This document shows, piece after piece, positions 41,334 to 49,335 of a DNA stretch of 64,000 nucleotides (position 1 is the first letter of the stretch; each line of letters begins with the position of its first letter). The stretch comes from Rothia nasimurium (GTDB lineage: Bacteria; Actinomycetota; Actinomycetes; Actinomycetales; Micrococcaceae). The position numbers and the translations under genes were made by a program. The DNA is taken from assembly GCF_928382285.1 (NCBI RefSeq), contig NZ_CAKMSS010000006.1, positions 90,406 to 154,405 on the forward strand. The letters are read 5' to 3'. Below the pieces are notes generated by a model. It was given only the letters and a program-made list of their open reading frames with translations, did not search any database and was not told where the DNA came from.

Positions 41334-42185
41334 ATGATTACTCCCTACGAATTTATCCAAGACCTTTTCAACCCCAACCTGGCTTTCCTGGCGCGAGCAC
41401 TGGCGGCGGTCGTCCTTGCCTCCCTGATTACCGGGCTGGTGGGCTGCCATGTGGTCATGCGCGGCATGGTCTTCATCGGCGACGCTGTTGCCCACTCGGT
41501 CTTCCCAGGCCTGGCGGTGGCCTTTGTCGTGGGTGGGTCGCTGGTCGTGGGCGGCCTGGTGGCAGGCGTCATCACCGCTATTTTGGTGGCGATTTTTAGC
41601 CAGAACCAGAAGCTCAAAGAGGACTCGGTCATCGGTATTTTCTTTGCCGGTTCCTTCGCCCTGGGTATCACCATCATTTCCCTGGCCCCGGGGTATTCGG
41701 GGTCGGTGCAGGACTTTTTGTTCGGTTCCATCGTGGGTATTTCGGGGGCGGACGTCGCCCAGGCGGCAGCCATTGCTGCTGTGCTGGCGCTTGTGTTGGG
41801 GCTCTTCCATAAGGAAATTGTGGCGGTATCACTCGATAAGGAGAGCGCCAAAGCGGCGGGCCTGCCGGTACTGGCCCTGGATATCTTGCTCTACGTGGTG
41901 GTCACCGTATCTGTTGTGATTTCTCTGCAGACCCTGGGCAATGTGCTGGTACTGGCCCTGCTGGTGGTTCCGGCGGCGAGCGCCCGCCTGCTCTGCTCTA
42001 TCCTGGGGCGCATGATGGTCTTTGCACCGGCCTTCGGGGCGGTGACATCCACGGTGGGGCTTTATCTTTCCTGGGCTTTCAACCTGCCCACCGGCGGCGT
42101 CATCGTGCTGACCATGATTGCCGGGTTCCTGCTAACATGGCTGGTCCGCGGGCAGTTCCCTCTGAAAAGTGCAACTTCCCGTTAA
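41334..42185 (+). CDS. metal ABC transporter permease (anchored-repeat type)
   Basis: A 283-residue ABC-3 family permease with about eight or nine hydrophobic helices. Conserved features are VGCHVVMRGMVFIGDAVAHSVFPGLA near residue 40 and ALLVVPAASARLL near residue 225, as in ZnuB/MntC. It is the last gene of the locus, read after a 149-bp gap that holds repeat copy B. With the lipoprotein and ATPase it completes a Zn/Mn importer. Confidence 0.92.
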   Translation: MITPYEFIQDLFNPNLAFLARALAAVVLASLITGLVGCHVVMRGMVFIGDAVAHSVFPGLAVAFVVGGSLVVGGLVAGVITAILVAIFSQNQKLKEDSVIGIFFAGSFALGITIISLAPGYSGSVQDFLFGSIVGISGADVAQAAAIAAVLALVLGLFHKEIVAVSLDKESAKAAGLPVLALDILLYVVVTVSVVISLQTLGNVLVLALLVVPAASARLLCSILGRMMVFAPAFGAVTSTVGLYLSWAFNLPTGGVIVLTMIAGFLLTWLVRGQFPLKSATSR

Positions 42186-42210
42186 AAAGTGACAGGCACC
42201 TGCACTTTTC
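42167..42210 (+). repeat. partial copy of the AAAAGTGCAACT palindrome
   Basis: AAAAGTGCAACTTCCCGTTA, then a second TGCACTTTT after about 20 bp. The left part matches the arm of the palindrome at 32515 in 17 of 18 positions. It overlaps the permease stop and may act as its terminator. Confidence 0.5.
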
Positions 42211-42311
42211 CGATGGCATCTTCTGGGGGAGATTTACCCTCTGCTTGCTTTTGGCCCCTTACCTCGGAAAGATAGTAAGTGAACTGTTATCAATCGAGTG
42301 AAGGAGCACCC

Positions 42312-42632
42312 GTGATTTTCATTGTTGTGAAGTACCAGGTTAAGGACGGCGACCGCGAGGGCTTTTTGGCTGCCACCCGCGAGTTCACCGAGGCTACCCG
42401 CGCCGAGCCGGGTAATAAGTGGTTTGAGTGGTCGCTGAGCGTGGAGGACCCCAACGAGGTTGTTCTCGTTGAGGCTTTTGAGGACAACGCCGCGGCAGCT
42501 CACGTAGAGTCAGACCACTTCGCCAAGGGGCTAGAAGCCATGAAGCCCTGGCTGACCGAGACCCCCAAGATCATTTCCCGCACTATCGACGGCAACGACT
42601 GGGATGAGATGGGAGAGCTGAAAATTTCGTAG
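42312..42632 (+). CDS. antibiotic biosynthesis monooxygenase-domain protein
   Basis: A 106-residue ABM-domain protein (dimeric ferredoxin-like fold; quinol monooxygenase YgiN type). The GTG at 42312 follows AAGGAG by 5 nt. FIVVKYQVKDGDREGFLAA at the start and EDNAAAAHVESDHF near the middle, with His in the usual place, fit the family. Such small enzymes oxidise quinols or act in reactive-species defence. The gene is monocistronic. Confidence 0.85.
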   Translation: MIFIVVKYQVKDGDREGFLAATREFTEATRAEPGNKWFEWSLSVEDPNEVVLVEAFEDNAAAAHVESDHFAKGLEAMKPWLTETPKIISRTIDGNDWDEMGELKIS

Positions 42633-42790
42633 CTTGCGAAGAAATTTTCAGCTCGACCGAAGGGATGAGCCAGAATTTCCGCGAAGCGAAATAGCAATTC
42701 TGGCGAATCGGCGGAGCCTGCGGAGCCGCAGGCATTGGCCGAATCAGCCAAGCTTGCGAGGCTGGAAAATTTCGTAGCTTGCTCCGCGCC
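42614..42790. repeat. array of small hairpins after the monooxygenase gene
   Basis: Several adjacent inverted repeats: AGCTGAAAATTTC / GAAATTTTCAGCT, GCCAGAATT / AATTCTGGC with GCGAAGCG between, and GCCTGCGGA / GCAGGC. The 18-mer GAAAATTTCGTAGCTTGC occurs twice, about 145 bp apart. No coding signal is seen in this 177-bp stretch, and 42633-42954 as a whole holds no gene. Confidence 0.55.
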
Positions 42791-42837
42791 AGGACGCCGG
42801 TGGGCAGGTAACTGCCTGCTGGCGTCCTTGTTTTTGT
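42791..42837 (+). terminator. hairpin with GGACGCC arms
   Basis: AGGACGCC-GGTGGGCAG / CTGCCTGC-TGGCGTCCT around GTAA, followed by TGTTTTTGTT. Confidence 0.7.
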
Positions 42838-42954
42838 TCCCGGGCTTGCGCCCGGGGTGTTGGGCGGGGATTATCTCTTGACCGATTGACTAGAATGGGT
42901 GTAGAGGTCGCCGTGGGGCGTCCTGATTTTTACTGCCTACGACCGGGGAGCCAT

Positions 42955-43776
42955 ATGACTTTGCCGAACGCCGCCCAGGCCCACCACGATGAGCATCTTG
43001 ATGCTGACCATACGTCGGTTTCGCTTGCTGTTTCTACCGTGATTTTGGCTCTGCGCCGCAAGGAGGGCGAGTCTCACCATTCGCTGTGGCTGCCGCTGGT
43101 GCGTCGCTTGCGTGAGCCCTATAAGGGCCAATGGGCCCTGCCGGGTGGCCCGCTTCAGCCCGATATGTCGCTTGAAGAGGCTGCTGGTTATACCCTTCAG
43201 CGGGCAACCGGCCTGGTGCCGGGTTACCTTGAGCAGCTCTATGCTTTTGGTGATGTGCACCGTACCCCGGATTACAAGATTATGCGTGAGGGTGGCTCTC
43301 TGCCTGTTCCTGCTGAGGAAGATAAGCATGAGCGGGTGGTGTCGGTGATTTACTGGGCGTCGATCCCCCAAACCGAGGTGAACCGTACCCGCGTGCACGA
43401 GAATATCCGCTGGTTCCCCATCGACGAGCTCCCTATCCTGGCCTTTGACCACAACGAAATCGTTGAGTACGCCCTCTACCGCCTGCAGAATAAGGTGGAG
43501 TACTCCCGTATCGCCCACTCCTTCTTGGGTGAGGAGTTCACGCTCGCCCAGCTGCGTGAGGTCTACGAGGCGATTTTGGGTCGGGCACTTGACCCGGCAA
43601 ACTTCCGCCGCCAGATTGCGGCGTCCAAGTCTATTATTGATACAGGTAAGCGTGTTGAGGGCACCCGCCACCGCCCGCCGCGCCTTTACCGCTACAACCA
43701 CTCGCGCGCCTTTGCGGACCAGGGCCCTCTGGGCATGTACCGCGAGGCCGCCTATCATGCCGAACAGGGGAAATAA
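42955..43776 (+). CDS. NUDIX-fold regulator with degenerate catalytic box (NrtR-like)
   Basis: A 273-residue protein with an N-terminal NUDIX fold (about residues 20-160) and a C-terminal winged-helix region (YSRIAHSFLGEEFTLAQLREVYEAILG). The NUDIX box reads GGPLQPDMSLEEAAGYTLQRATGL, so the REUXEE catalytic glutamates are missing (TLQRAT in their place). This combination is typical of NrtR-type repressors that sense ADP-ribose or related nucleotides without hydrolysing them. The ATG at 42955 is used; an earlier one at 42886 lacks support. The SNase-like lipoprotein starts 6 nt after it, so they share a transcript. Confidence 0.85.
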   Translation: MTLPNAAQAHHDEHLDADHTSVSLAVSTVILALRRKEGESHHSLWLPLVRRLREPYKGQWALPGGPLQPDMSLEEAAGYTLQRATGLVPGYLEQLYAFGDVHRTPDYKIMREGGSLPVPAEEDKHERVVSVIYWASIPQTEVNRTRVHENIRWFPIDELPILAFDHNEIVEYALYRLQNKVEYSRIAHSFLGEEFTLAQLREVYEAILGRALDPANFRRQIAASKSIIDTGKRVEGTRHRPPRLYRYNHSRAFADQGPLGMYREAAYHAEQGK

Positions 43777-43781
43777 AATTT

Positions 43782-44636
43782 ATGAAGCGCCTAGCGCCCT
43801 TAGTAGCAGTCACTGTGCTCGCTTTATCTGCATGCGGCTCATCCACAGAAGCAACCCCTGAAGCGAACCCCACCATTACATACACCGATGGCATGACCGC
43901 CACTGTAGTTTCCGTGGAGTCCGCTAACACATTTACCGCCAATATCGATGGAGTTGAGAAGGAAATTCGGTTAATCAACACCGCAGCTCCTTCCAGCAAT
44001 GGCGTTGCTTTATCAAGCACCTGCCTTGTTGATGAGTCCAAAGCTCTTCTTTCGGAGAAGCTACCCGAGGGTAGCCAGGTGACTCTGAATTTTGATGAGT
44101 CCCAGCGCGGTGCAACCGGCTATGTTGAGGCTGCGGTGTATGCGGGTGATGCTTTTATCAACCGTGATATGGCGCGTGCCGGCATGGTAGCGACTACTTT
44201 TACTGCCGCCACAGATGAATTCTACGGCGAGATCTCTCAGGCCCAGCAGGATGCCGCCAACGAAGGTATCGGCCTATACTCCAAAGACATTGAGTGCACG
44301 ATTCCCGCACAAATTCAAGCACAAAAAACAGCTGTAGAAGATGCTAAAAGCTGGGAAGTAGACACGTCAGCCGAAGCACCGGTAGAACAGAGGCAACGTG
44401 AAGCTGAACGCCAGACCATCTACCAAAATGCCTCTGCCCTCTACAAGGATTTAGAAGACCAGACTAAAGCCCCTGCTCAGTGGGTGGGGTCAATTGTGAC
44501 CCTAGATGCTGTAAACACACAGCTGAATGAACTTCGCTCGCTCCTGGGCGATGATTTCTACCCTGAAAACGGTACTAGCGTGAATCAGCAGAAGAAGGCT
44601 GAGGCCGAGGCTACTCCGGTACGCCCGGGTTCCTAG
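43782..44636 (+). CDS. SNase-like lipoprotein
   Basis: A 284-residue lipoprotein (VLALSACGSS, Cys20 or so). Residues about 38-165 resemble the thermonuclease OB-fold: VSVESANTFTANIDGVEKEIRLINTAAP, then GYVEAAVYAGDAFINRDMARAGM. The first conserved Arg is present in IRLINTAAP, but the Glu/Asp pair of active staphylococcal nuclease is not clear, so activity is doubtful. The rest is helical. It shares an operon with the NUDIX regulator, and a paralogue converges on it at 44733. Confidence 0.78.
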   Translation: MKRLAPLVAVTVLALSACGSSTEATPEANPTITYTDGMTATVVSVESANTFTANIDGVEKEIRLINTAAPSSNGVALSSTCLVDESKALLSEKLPEGSQVTLNFDESQRGATGYVEAAVYAGDAFINRDMARAGMVATTFTAATDEFYGEISQAQQDAANEGIGLYSKDIECTIPAQIQAQKTAVEDAKSWEVDTSAEAPVEQRQREAERQTIYQNASALYKDLEDQTKAPAQWVGSIVTLDAVNTQLNELRSLLGDDFYPENGTSVNQQKKAEAEATPVRPGS

Positions 44637-44653
44637 ACAATGCTTGAACGTAG

Positions 44654-44709
44654 CGGACGCCGTCCCTCACCTCCGTGCCTGTAGGCAGGAGGGTGAGGGG
44701 CGGCGTCCT
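44654..44709. terminator. hairpin with GGACGCC arms between converging genes
   Basis: GGACGCCG-TCCCTCACC / GGTGAGGGG-CGGCGTCC, imperfect by two bases, followed by TTGTGTTTGG. Confidence 0.7.
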
Positions 44710-44732
44710 TGTGTTTGGTTTGGTGGGTGAAT

Positions 44733-45764
44733 TTAGGGGGCTGAAGTGGAGCTTTCCGGGTCTTCGGGGTGGGGTGTATCGCCCGGGTGGGTGTTGTCCG
44801 GGTTGGCTGAGGTGGGTTCGGGAGCTGGCGGCTGCTCTGACGCCGGGGTCTCTTCTGGCGCAGCAGGCTTGTCGGAAGCTGGCGGCTGGCTAGCTTCGGC
44901 CGGGGGCTCGCCCTTGGCGTCCTTTTCTGCTTTTTCGTCTTCTAGTCTTTCTCGTTCGGCTTCTTCGGCTAGGTTGTAGACGATGCGTTTGCTGTCGCGA
45001 GCCCGCAGGAGGGTATCACGCAGGGTTTTGACGGATTGGGTTTGGGCAACACCTGAGAGCAGGGGCAGGTCGCTGGCAGTTTCGTACTCTTCAAGGCGGC
45101 GAGTGAGAGAATCTGCGGCTTCTAGGGGCTCTTTAAGACCTATTCCCTGGGTGTTATTTACACTTGTGAGAGCAGAATTTAGCTGGGCCGGGAGCGCGCA
45201 ATCAACGCTTCGACTGTAGATACCTGCCTGTTGCTGATCAGCCTCATCTTGGGCTGCGCTGATAGTTTCATAGAGGGTGGAGCTACCCTCGGTAACGGCT
45301 ACGCCGAAGCCCGCTCTGGCCATCTCAGCGTTAAGTAGTCGCCCATCGGGCAGGGTGACTCCCGCCGCAACCTTAACGGTGGGGCTGGCGGAGGGCTCTG
45401 GCTGGCTGGTTTCCCCCGCCCCTAGGGCCTCATCGTACGTAAGGGTGACGGGTGAGCCGATAGGTAGCAGCTTGGTCAGGTACTCGGTGGCCTCTGTAGC
45501 CAGGCAGCGCATATCCTCATTATCGTGCATGGCCTGCGGGGTAACCATATTCAGCAGGTTAACGGTGATAGTAGTGCCGTCCCTTTCCAGGCTGAGGGTG
45601 TCGGCGTCGATGACGCGTACAACACGAGCTACGGAGGTGCTGTCTGTAGCGCTGGGGGTGGCGGTGCTGACCGGTTCGGCGTTACTGCCGAAGAGGCCGC
45701 AGCCGGTAAGGATGAGCATGCCAGCGGTCAGGACGGCAGGCGTGAAAATTCGGGCAGGGCGCAT
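44733..45764 (-). CDS. SNase-like lipoprotein, paralogue of the convergent gene
   Basis: A 343-residue lipoprotein (LILTGCGLFG). Residues about 45-190 carry the same thermonuclease-like domain: VVRVIDADTLSLERDGTTITVNLLNMVTPQ, then GRLLNAEMARAGFGVAV. The first Arg of the family is replaced by Asn in VNLLNM, so catalysis is doubtful. The C-terminal 80 residues are Glu/Pro/Ser-rich and low in complexity. It converges with its paralogue at 43782 across a GGACGCC hairpin, an arrangement suggestive of an inverted duplication followed by divergence. Confidence 0.78.
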   Translation of the reverse strand: MRPARIFTPAVLTAGMLILTGCGLFGSNAEPVSTATPSATDSTSVARVVRVIDADTLSLERDGTTITVNLLNMVTPQAMHDNEDMRCLATEATEYLTKLLPIGSPVTLTYDEALGAGETSQPEPSASPTVKVAAGVTLPDGRLLNAEMARAGFGVAVTEGSSTLYETISAAQDEADQQQAGIYSRSVDCALPAQLNSALTSVNNTQGIGLKEPLEAADSLTRRLEEYETASDLPLLSGVAQTQSVKTLRDTLLRARDSKRIVYNLAEEAERERLEDEKAEKDAKGEPPAEASQPPASDKPAAPEETPASEQPPAPEPTSANPDNTHPGDTPHPEDPESSTSAP

Positions 45765-45845
45765 GGGTCTACTCCTTTGTGTTGCTCACCATACTAGGTG
45801 CCCCAGCGCTTGAGCTGCCAGTATTACGGGGCCGGTGCGGCCCTT

Positions 45846-45905
45846 AAAAGCCGGGTGCCGGCGTCCTTCTCTCATTGGAGCGGACGCCGGCACCCGGCTT
45901 TTTAC
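45846..45905. terminator. 21-bp-arm perfect terminator with GGACGCC arms
   Basis: Perfect 21-bp arms at 45846-45866 and 45882-45902, T-rich on both sides of the stem. It ends the leftward sodA transcript and could act in both directions. Confidence 0.85.
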
Positions 45906-45927
45906 CCGCACACGGGGTGCGAGGGGT

Positions 45928-46566
45928 TTAGGCCTCAGGAATGATGAGGCCCTTGGTCTGGGAGACGGCGCGGTCGAAGCGGGCTGCGACGTCTTCCCAG
46001 TTGACGATGTTCCAGAAGGCCTTGACGTAGTCGCCCTTGACGTTCTGGTAGTCCAGGTAGAAGGCGTGCTCCCACATGTCCAGCTGCAGGACGGGAATCA
46101 GCGCAACGGAGATGTTGCCCTGCTGATCGTAGAGCTGCTCGATGACGAGGCGCTTACCGACGGTGTCCCAGGCCAGGATGGCCCAGCCGGAACCCTGGAT
46201 GGTGAGGGCTACGTTTTCGAAGTGGGCGCGGAAGCCGTCGAAGGAGCCGAAGTCGTTGTCAATAGCTGCTGCCAGCTCACCGACGGGCTTGTCGCCGCCC
46301 TCGGGGGAGAGGTTCTTCCAGAAGATGGAGTGGTTGGTGTGGCCGCCCAGGTTGAAGGCTAGGTCCTTGGAGAGCTTGCCGATGTTAGCGAAGTCGCCCT
46401 TTTCGCGGGCTTCTTCCATCTTCTCCAGGGCGGTGTTAGCGCCGCCAACGTAGGTGGCGTGGTGCTTGGAGTGGTGCAGCTCCATGATGCGGGCTGAGAT
46501 GTGGGGCTCGAGGGCTGCGTAGTCGTAGTCGAGTTCGGGGAGAACGTACTTTTCTGACATGGTCAT
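45928..46566 (-). CDS. sodA: superoxide dismutase (Mn/Fe)
   Basis: A 212-residue Fe/Mn superoxide dismutase that disproportionates superoxide in the cytoplasm. Metal ligands are the His of [13 protein letters not shown], the His of [13 protein letters not shown], and the Asp and His of [13 protein letters not shown]. Length is normal. It stands alone, with its promoter in the long gap to the right and a perfect terminator after it. The neighbouring metal importer (35-42 kb) could supply its manganese if that importer carries Mn. Confidence 0.95.
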   Translation of the reverse strand: MTMSEKYVLPELDYDYAALEPHISARIMELHHSKHHATYVGGANTALEKMEEAREKGDFANIGKLSKDLAFNLGGHTNHSIFWKNLSPEGGDKPVGELAAAIDNDFGSFDGFRAHFENVALTIQGSGWAILAWDTVGKRLVIEQLYDQQGNISVALIPVLQLDMWEHAFYLDYQNVKGDYVKAFWNIVNWEDVAARFDRAVSQTKGLIIPEA

Positions 46567-47146
46567 TCCTTTCGTCGAAGGCCCTTCTTTGGGTCTTTCT
46601 GGGTTTAACTCTACACACTGGGGCGCGCGGGGTCACGGGAGGTTACTTGATAAGTCCCCTTGTTTAGCCGTGGGCAAAATGACCCGGATCTGGGCGGACG
46701 GACGCCCGAGGCAGGTTCTCCACAGTTTTCCACTTAAGAGCCAGGAAAGTTATCCACAGGTGGGGATAAAACTGGGGATATTCGAATTACACGAGTGGGA
46801 GTTTCGAAGATGTTCGAGGGACAAGGGGGCAAAACGGGGTGGTTGGCGGGTACAAAGTTCGAAAATACACCGGTGTTGTTCGAAAATCACATCGGTGTCA
46901 CTTATCCACGGGTGTGGATAAGTGCTGTGGAAAACAGGGTTTTGAGGCACTTTAACTCTGTGGATACCGCACTTTTACCCACAGGGAGCAGAGTTTTCCA
47001 CGTTTTAAGTGGATATTGTTCACAGAGTTATCCACAGGTGGGGATAAAAGATGCCCCGGTCGCCTAAACAGGCTGACCGGGGCATCTTTTACTAGATAAT
47101 CCAGACTTATATCTGTGGATAAGTGCTGTGCATAGAACCTCTCACA
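46567..47146. other. 580-bp intergenic region with DnaA-box cluster
   Basis: No credible gene. DnaA-box-like 9-mers: TTATCCACA at 46750 and 47028 (plus strand), TGTGGATAA at 46913 and 47114 (minus strand), and one-mismatch copies at 46902 (TTATCCACG) and 46959 (TGTGGATAC). Related TTTTCCAC words occur nearby. Two near-direct repeats starting GTTCGAAAAT lie at 46857 and 46879, with other TTCGA words around them. It looks like a DnaA-binding locus, but dnaA and dnaN are not beside it. Confidence 0.6.
47046..47090 (-). terminator. perfect terminator of the deacetylase transcript
   Basis: 16-bp perfect arms AAAAGATGCCCCGGTC / GACCGGGGCATCTTTT with a 13-nt loop, downstream of the leftward gene ending at 47147. 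Confidence 0.85.
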
Positions 47147-48436
47147 CTAATCCTGCAGGCTAGGACGGTTGTAGTCCACCACTTCCTCAACAGACAGAAT
47201 CTCATTCAAAATATCTTCCTTGCCGTCCAAAGCGTACTTGAAGCGAATACCGTCAAGGTTGATACGGGCCTGGCGGTGATATTCGGGGTAAAGCTGAGCC
47301 CACCCTACGGTCGAGGCATCAACGTTAAAGTAGGTATCAAATCCGTAACCTGAAAGAGTCTCCCACTTGGGCCCTGCGTACTGTTCTACCCCCGCGATAT
47401 CTGACCCGAAGGGGTAAATCAGCAGGTTCGTGTCCCCTACAATCGGGCGAACCTCTGTATCCCACTTGCGGGCGTCCTCAGCTAGAGCTGCAGGGTCAAT
47501 ATCGCCGTAGCCCGGGTGCCCCCATGAGTGGGAGGCGATACGCCACCCATCTGCCTTGAGAGCTTCCGAAACATCGGTAGCCTTCTGAATATCGGCTTCC
47601 CTGGTGGTGGAATCTGGGTAGGCGATCTCTGAAGTGCGGTAACCAAAGACTCCGTTATACCCGGTTACTGCCAGAACTCCCTTAGAACCCCGGTATGAGA
47701 AATCGGGGTGTTCCTCTACAAACCGGTCAACGATAGGAACCATATCAAAGTCGCCAACCTCCTCACGCCCGTCCGGGTGAACGTAGGTAGCCTTGACCTG
47801 TCCCTCCTCATTCAGGGTGAGGTTAGCGGCAAAGCCATCGCCCTCCATATATTCGTAGTAGTTAGGGTCGTCCTGGGAGAGAACCAGGGGCTTTTTACCG
47901 GCAGGTAGGTAGATATCCTGGTAGGTCATCTCGCCGTTGACAGACTGAGAGATGTATTCGGGGTTAATCAGCACGTAGTCGTTGGCATACAGCTGCTCCA
48001 GAATAGCCTCGAACTCTTCGATGCTCACCATATAGTCGTCATAGCCTGTCGACTCATAGTCTCCGTCATACGCCAAAGACGTATCGACAATCAGCGAATG
48101 CACAAAAACATGCGCAATTTTTGAGTTATCTTCCCACAGGACAGCGGCATCACGAGCGGCGCTAATTTCAGAGCGGGCACGGTCAATGCTCTCACCCGAG
48201 AAACCCTCTAATGCAGCAAGCGCCTCAGCGTAATCATACGAAGCAGCTAGGGTCGTTGCGGTCTTCAGCGCCGCTTCTTCAGGAGCGATGGACGGTGAAG
48301 TGTTACCGCTGGCAGAGCTATTGTGCTCTGCCGCTGTCTGCGCACCTGAACCACCGCAGCCAGAGAAGGTTGCAAGAGCCAGGGCAGAAACAGCAACCGA
48401 AGTTACAAGACGAGTGGGAAACGTTGAAAAGAACAT
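47147..48436 (-). CDS. polysaccharide deacetylase-family lipoprotein
   Basis: A 429-residue lipoprotein (lipobox TFSGCGGSG). The NodB/carbohydrate esterase 4 fold is visible by PLVLSQDDPNYYEYM (the D-D motif) and IASHSWGHPGYGD (the H-x3-H motif), and the LLIYPFGSD segment is the usual motif 3. An N-terminal helical region of about 100 residues precedes the catalytic domain. It probably deacetylates a cell-wall or capsular polymer outside the membrane. It is 11 bp downstream of the MarR gene and co-transcribed. Confidence 0.87.
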   Translation of the reverse strand: MFFSTFPTRLVTSVAVSALALATFSGCGGSGAQTAAEHNSSASGNTSPSIAPEEAALKTATTLAASYDYAEALAALEGFSGESIDRARSEISAARDAAVLWEDNSKIAHVFVHSLIVDTSLAYDGDYESTGYDDYMVSIEEFEAILEQLYANDYVLINPEYISQSVNGEMTYQDIYLPAGKKPLVLSQDDPNYYEYMEGDGFAANLTLNEEGQVKATYVHPDGREEVGDFDMVPIVDRFVEEHPDFSYRGSKGVLAVTGYNGVFGYRTSEIAYPDSTTREADIQKATDVSEALKADGWRIASHSWGHPGYGDIDPAALAEDARKWDTEVRPIVGDTNLLIYPFGSDIAGVEQYAGPKWETLSGYGFDTYFNVDASTVGWAQLYPEYHRQARINLDGIRFKYALDGKEDILNEILSVEEVVDYNRPSLQD

Positions 48437-48447
48437 AGATAACTCAC

Positions 48448-48966
48448 TTAGTCGAGAGAGGCTACATTCGAGACGTTAATGACCGTGCTGGGCTTATCCC
48501 CCAGTACTGATTCACCGATTTTAGCTAAGGACTTCACTTGGCGGGCGTTAAGCTGGTCAAAAATGATACGCCGCACAGCTTCGACGTGGCCGGGGGCAGC
48601 CTCCTGAACCTTAGCCAGACCACCGGGCAGCAGGTGGCAGATAGAGACACGGCGGTCTTTCTCCCAGATGCTGCGCTCAACAAGGTTGTCTTTCTCCAGG
48701 CGGGTTACCACCCGTGACAGTCGAGGCAGCAGGGTGTTGGTCTGCCGAGCCAGATCGGTCATGGTGAGCTTGTGCTGGGGAGATTCTGAGAGCATAGCAA
48801 GAACCATGTACTCAACAAAGCTGAGACCCGAATCCTTCTGCAGTTGGCTTTCAAGCTGACCGGGCAGGTTAAACATAATGGAGGAGATAAAGAGCCAGCC
48901 TTCGCGCTCTTCTTCATTCAGCCAGCGAGTGGTGTCGCTAGCGACTGCGGGGGTTTCTTCGCTCAT
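48448..48966 (-). CDS. MarR-family regulator
   Basis: A 172-residue MarR-type winged-helix dimer. The helix-turn-helix is LTMTDLARQTNTLLPRLSRVVTRLE (about residues 75-100), and the wing is DNLVERSIWEKDRRVSICHLL, with the usual R-D-R at its tip. The first 40 residues and last 40 form the dimer helices. It precedes the deacetylase gene on the same strand and is divergent from the first nhaA. Which genes it controls is not visible. Confidence 0.9.
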   Translation of the reverse strand: MSEETPAVASDTTRWLNEEEREGWLFISSIMFNLPGQLESQLQKDSGLSFVEYMVLAMLSESPQHKLTMTDLARQTNTLLPRLSRVVTRLEKDNLVERSIWEKDRRVSICHLLPGGLAKVQEAAPGHVEAVRRIIFDQLNARQVKSLAKIGESVLGDKPSTVINVSNVASLD

Positions 48967-49335
48967 GGTTCCTCTGGTCTACACTTGTAGGTAAAAGTGG
49001 GGGTTGTCTATACCCAGTCTAAGTTTCTTTCGAAAGGGTTTCTGCTTCTGGTGCAGCCGTGTTGAGGCGATTTACGAAAAATATAGATTATTTAGCGCTA
49101 ATTTTACACCTGAGAGTTGGTGGAACACCCTACACCGGCCCTGTTTGTTAGCATGGCTCGCTCCCAAAACCTATTCACGTCATTTAGTTCCTCACCGCTC
49201 CATCCATTTGATAAGCTGGATTACTAAGGTGTGCCGGGAAGACTGGTCGGCCCGCCCAACTCACCGCCGCTCCCCCTTCAGAAGCGTGTGGCGAGTAGGC
49301 GGTTTATCGTTACTCATCGACCTCAAAGAGCGTTT
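48967..49335. other. intergenic leader upstream of the first nhaA
   Basis: 369 bp without a credible gene. An AT-rich segment at 49075-49105 (ATATAGATTATTTAG) could hold a promoter, leaving a leader of about 230 nt before the NhaA start. I see no riboswitch signature I can name. Confidence 0.4.

Noticed and set aside
46567..47146. Chromosome origin oriC
   Set aside because: Only six boxes, no dnaA, dnaN, rpmH or parAB neighbours and no clear AT-rich unwinding element; kept only as a DnaA-binding locus.
48967..49335. Sodium or lithium riboswitch before nhaA
   Set aside because: The long leader invites it, but I could not identify conserved elements of any known class.
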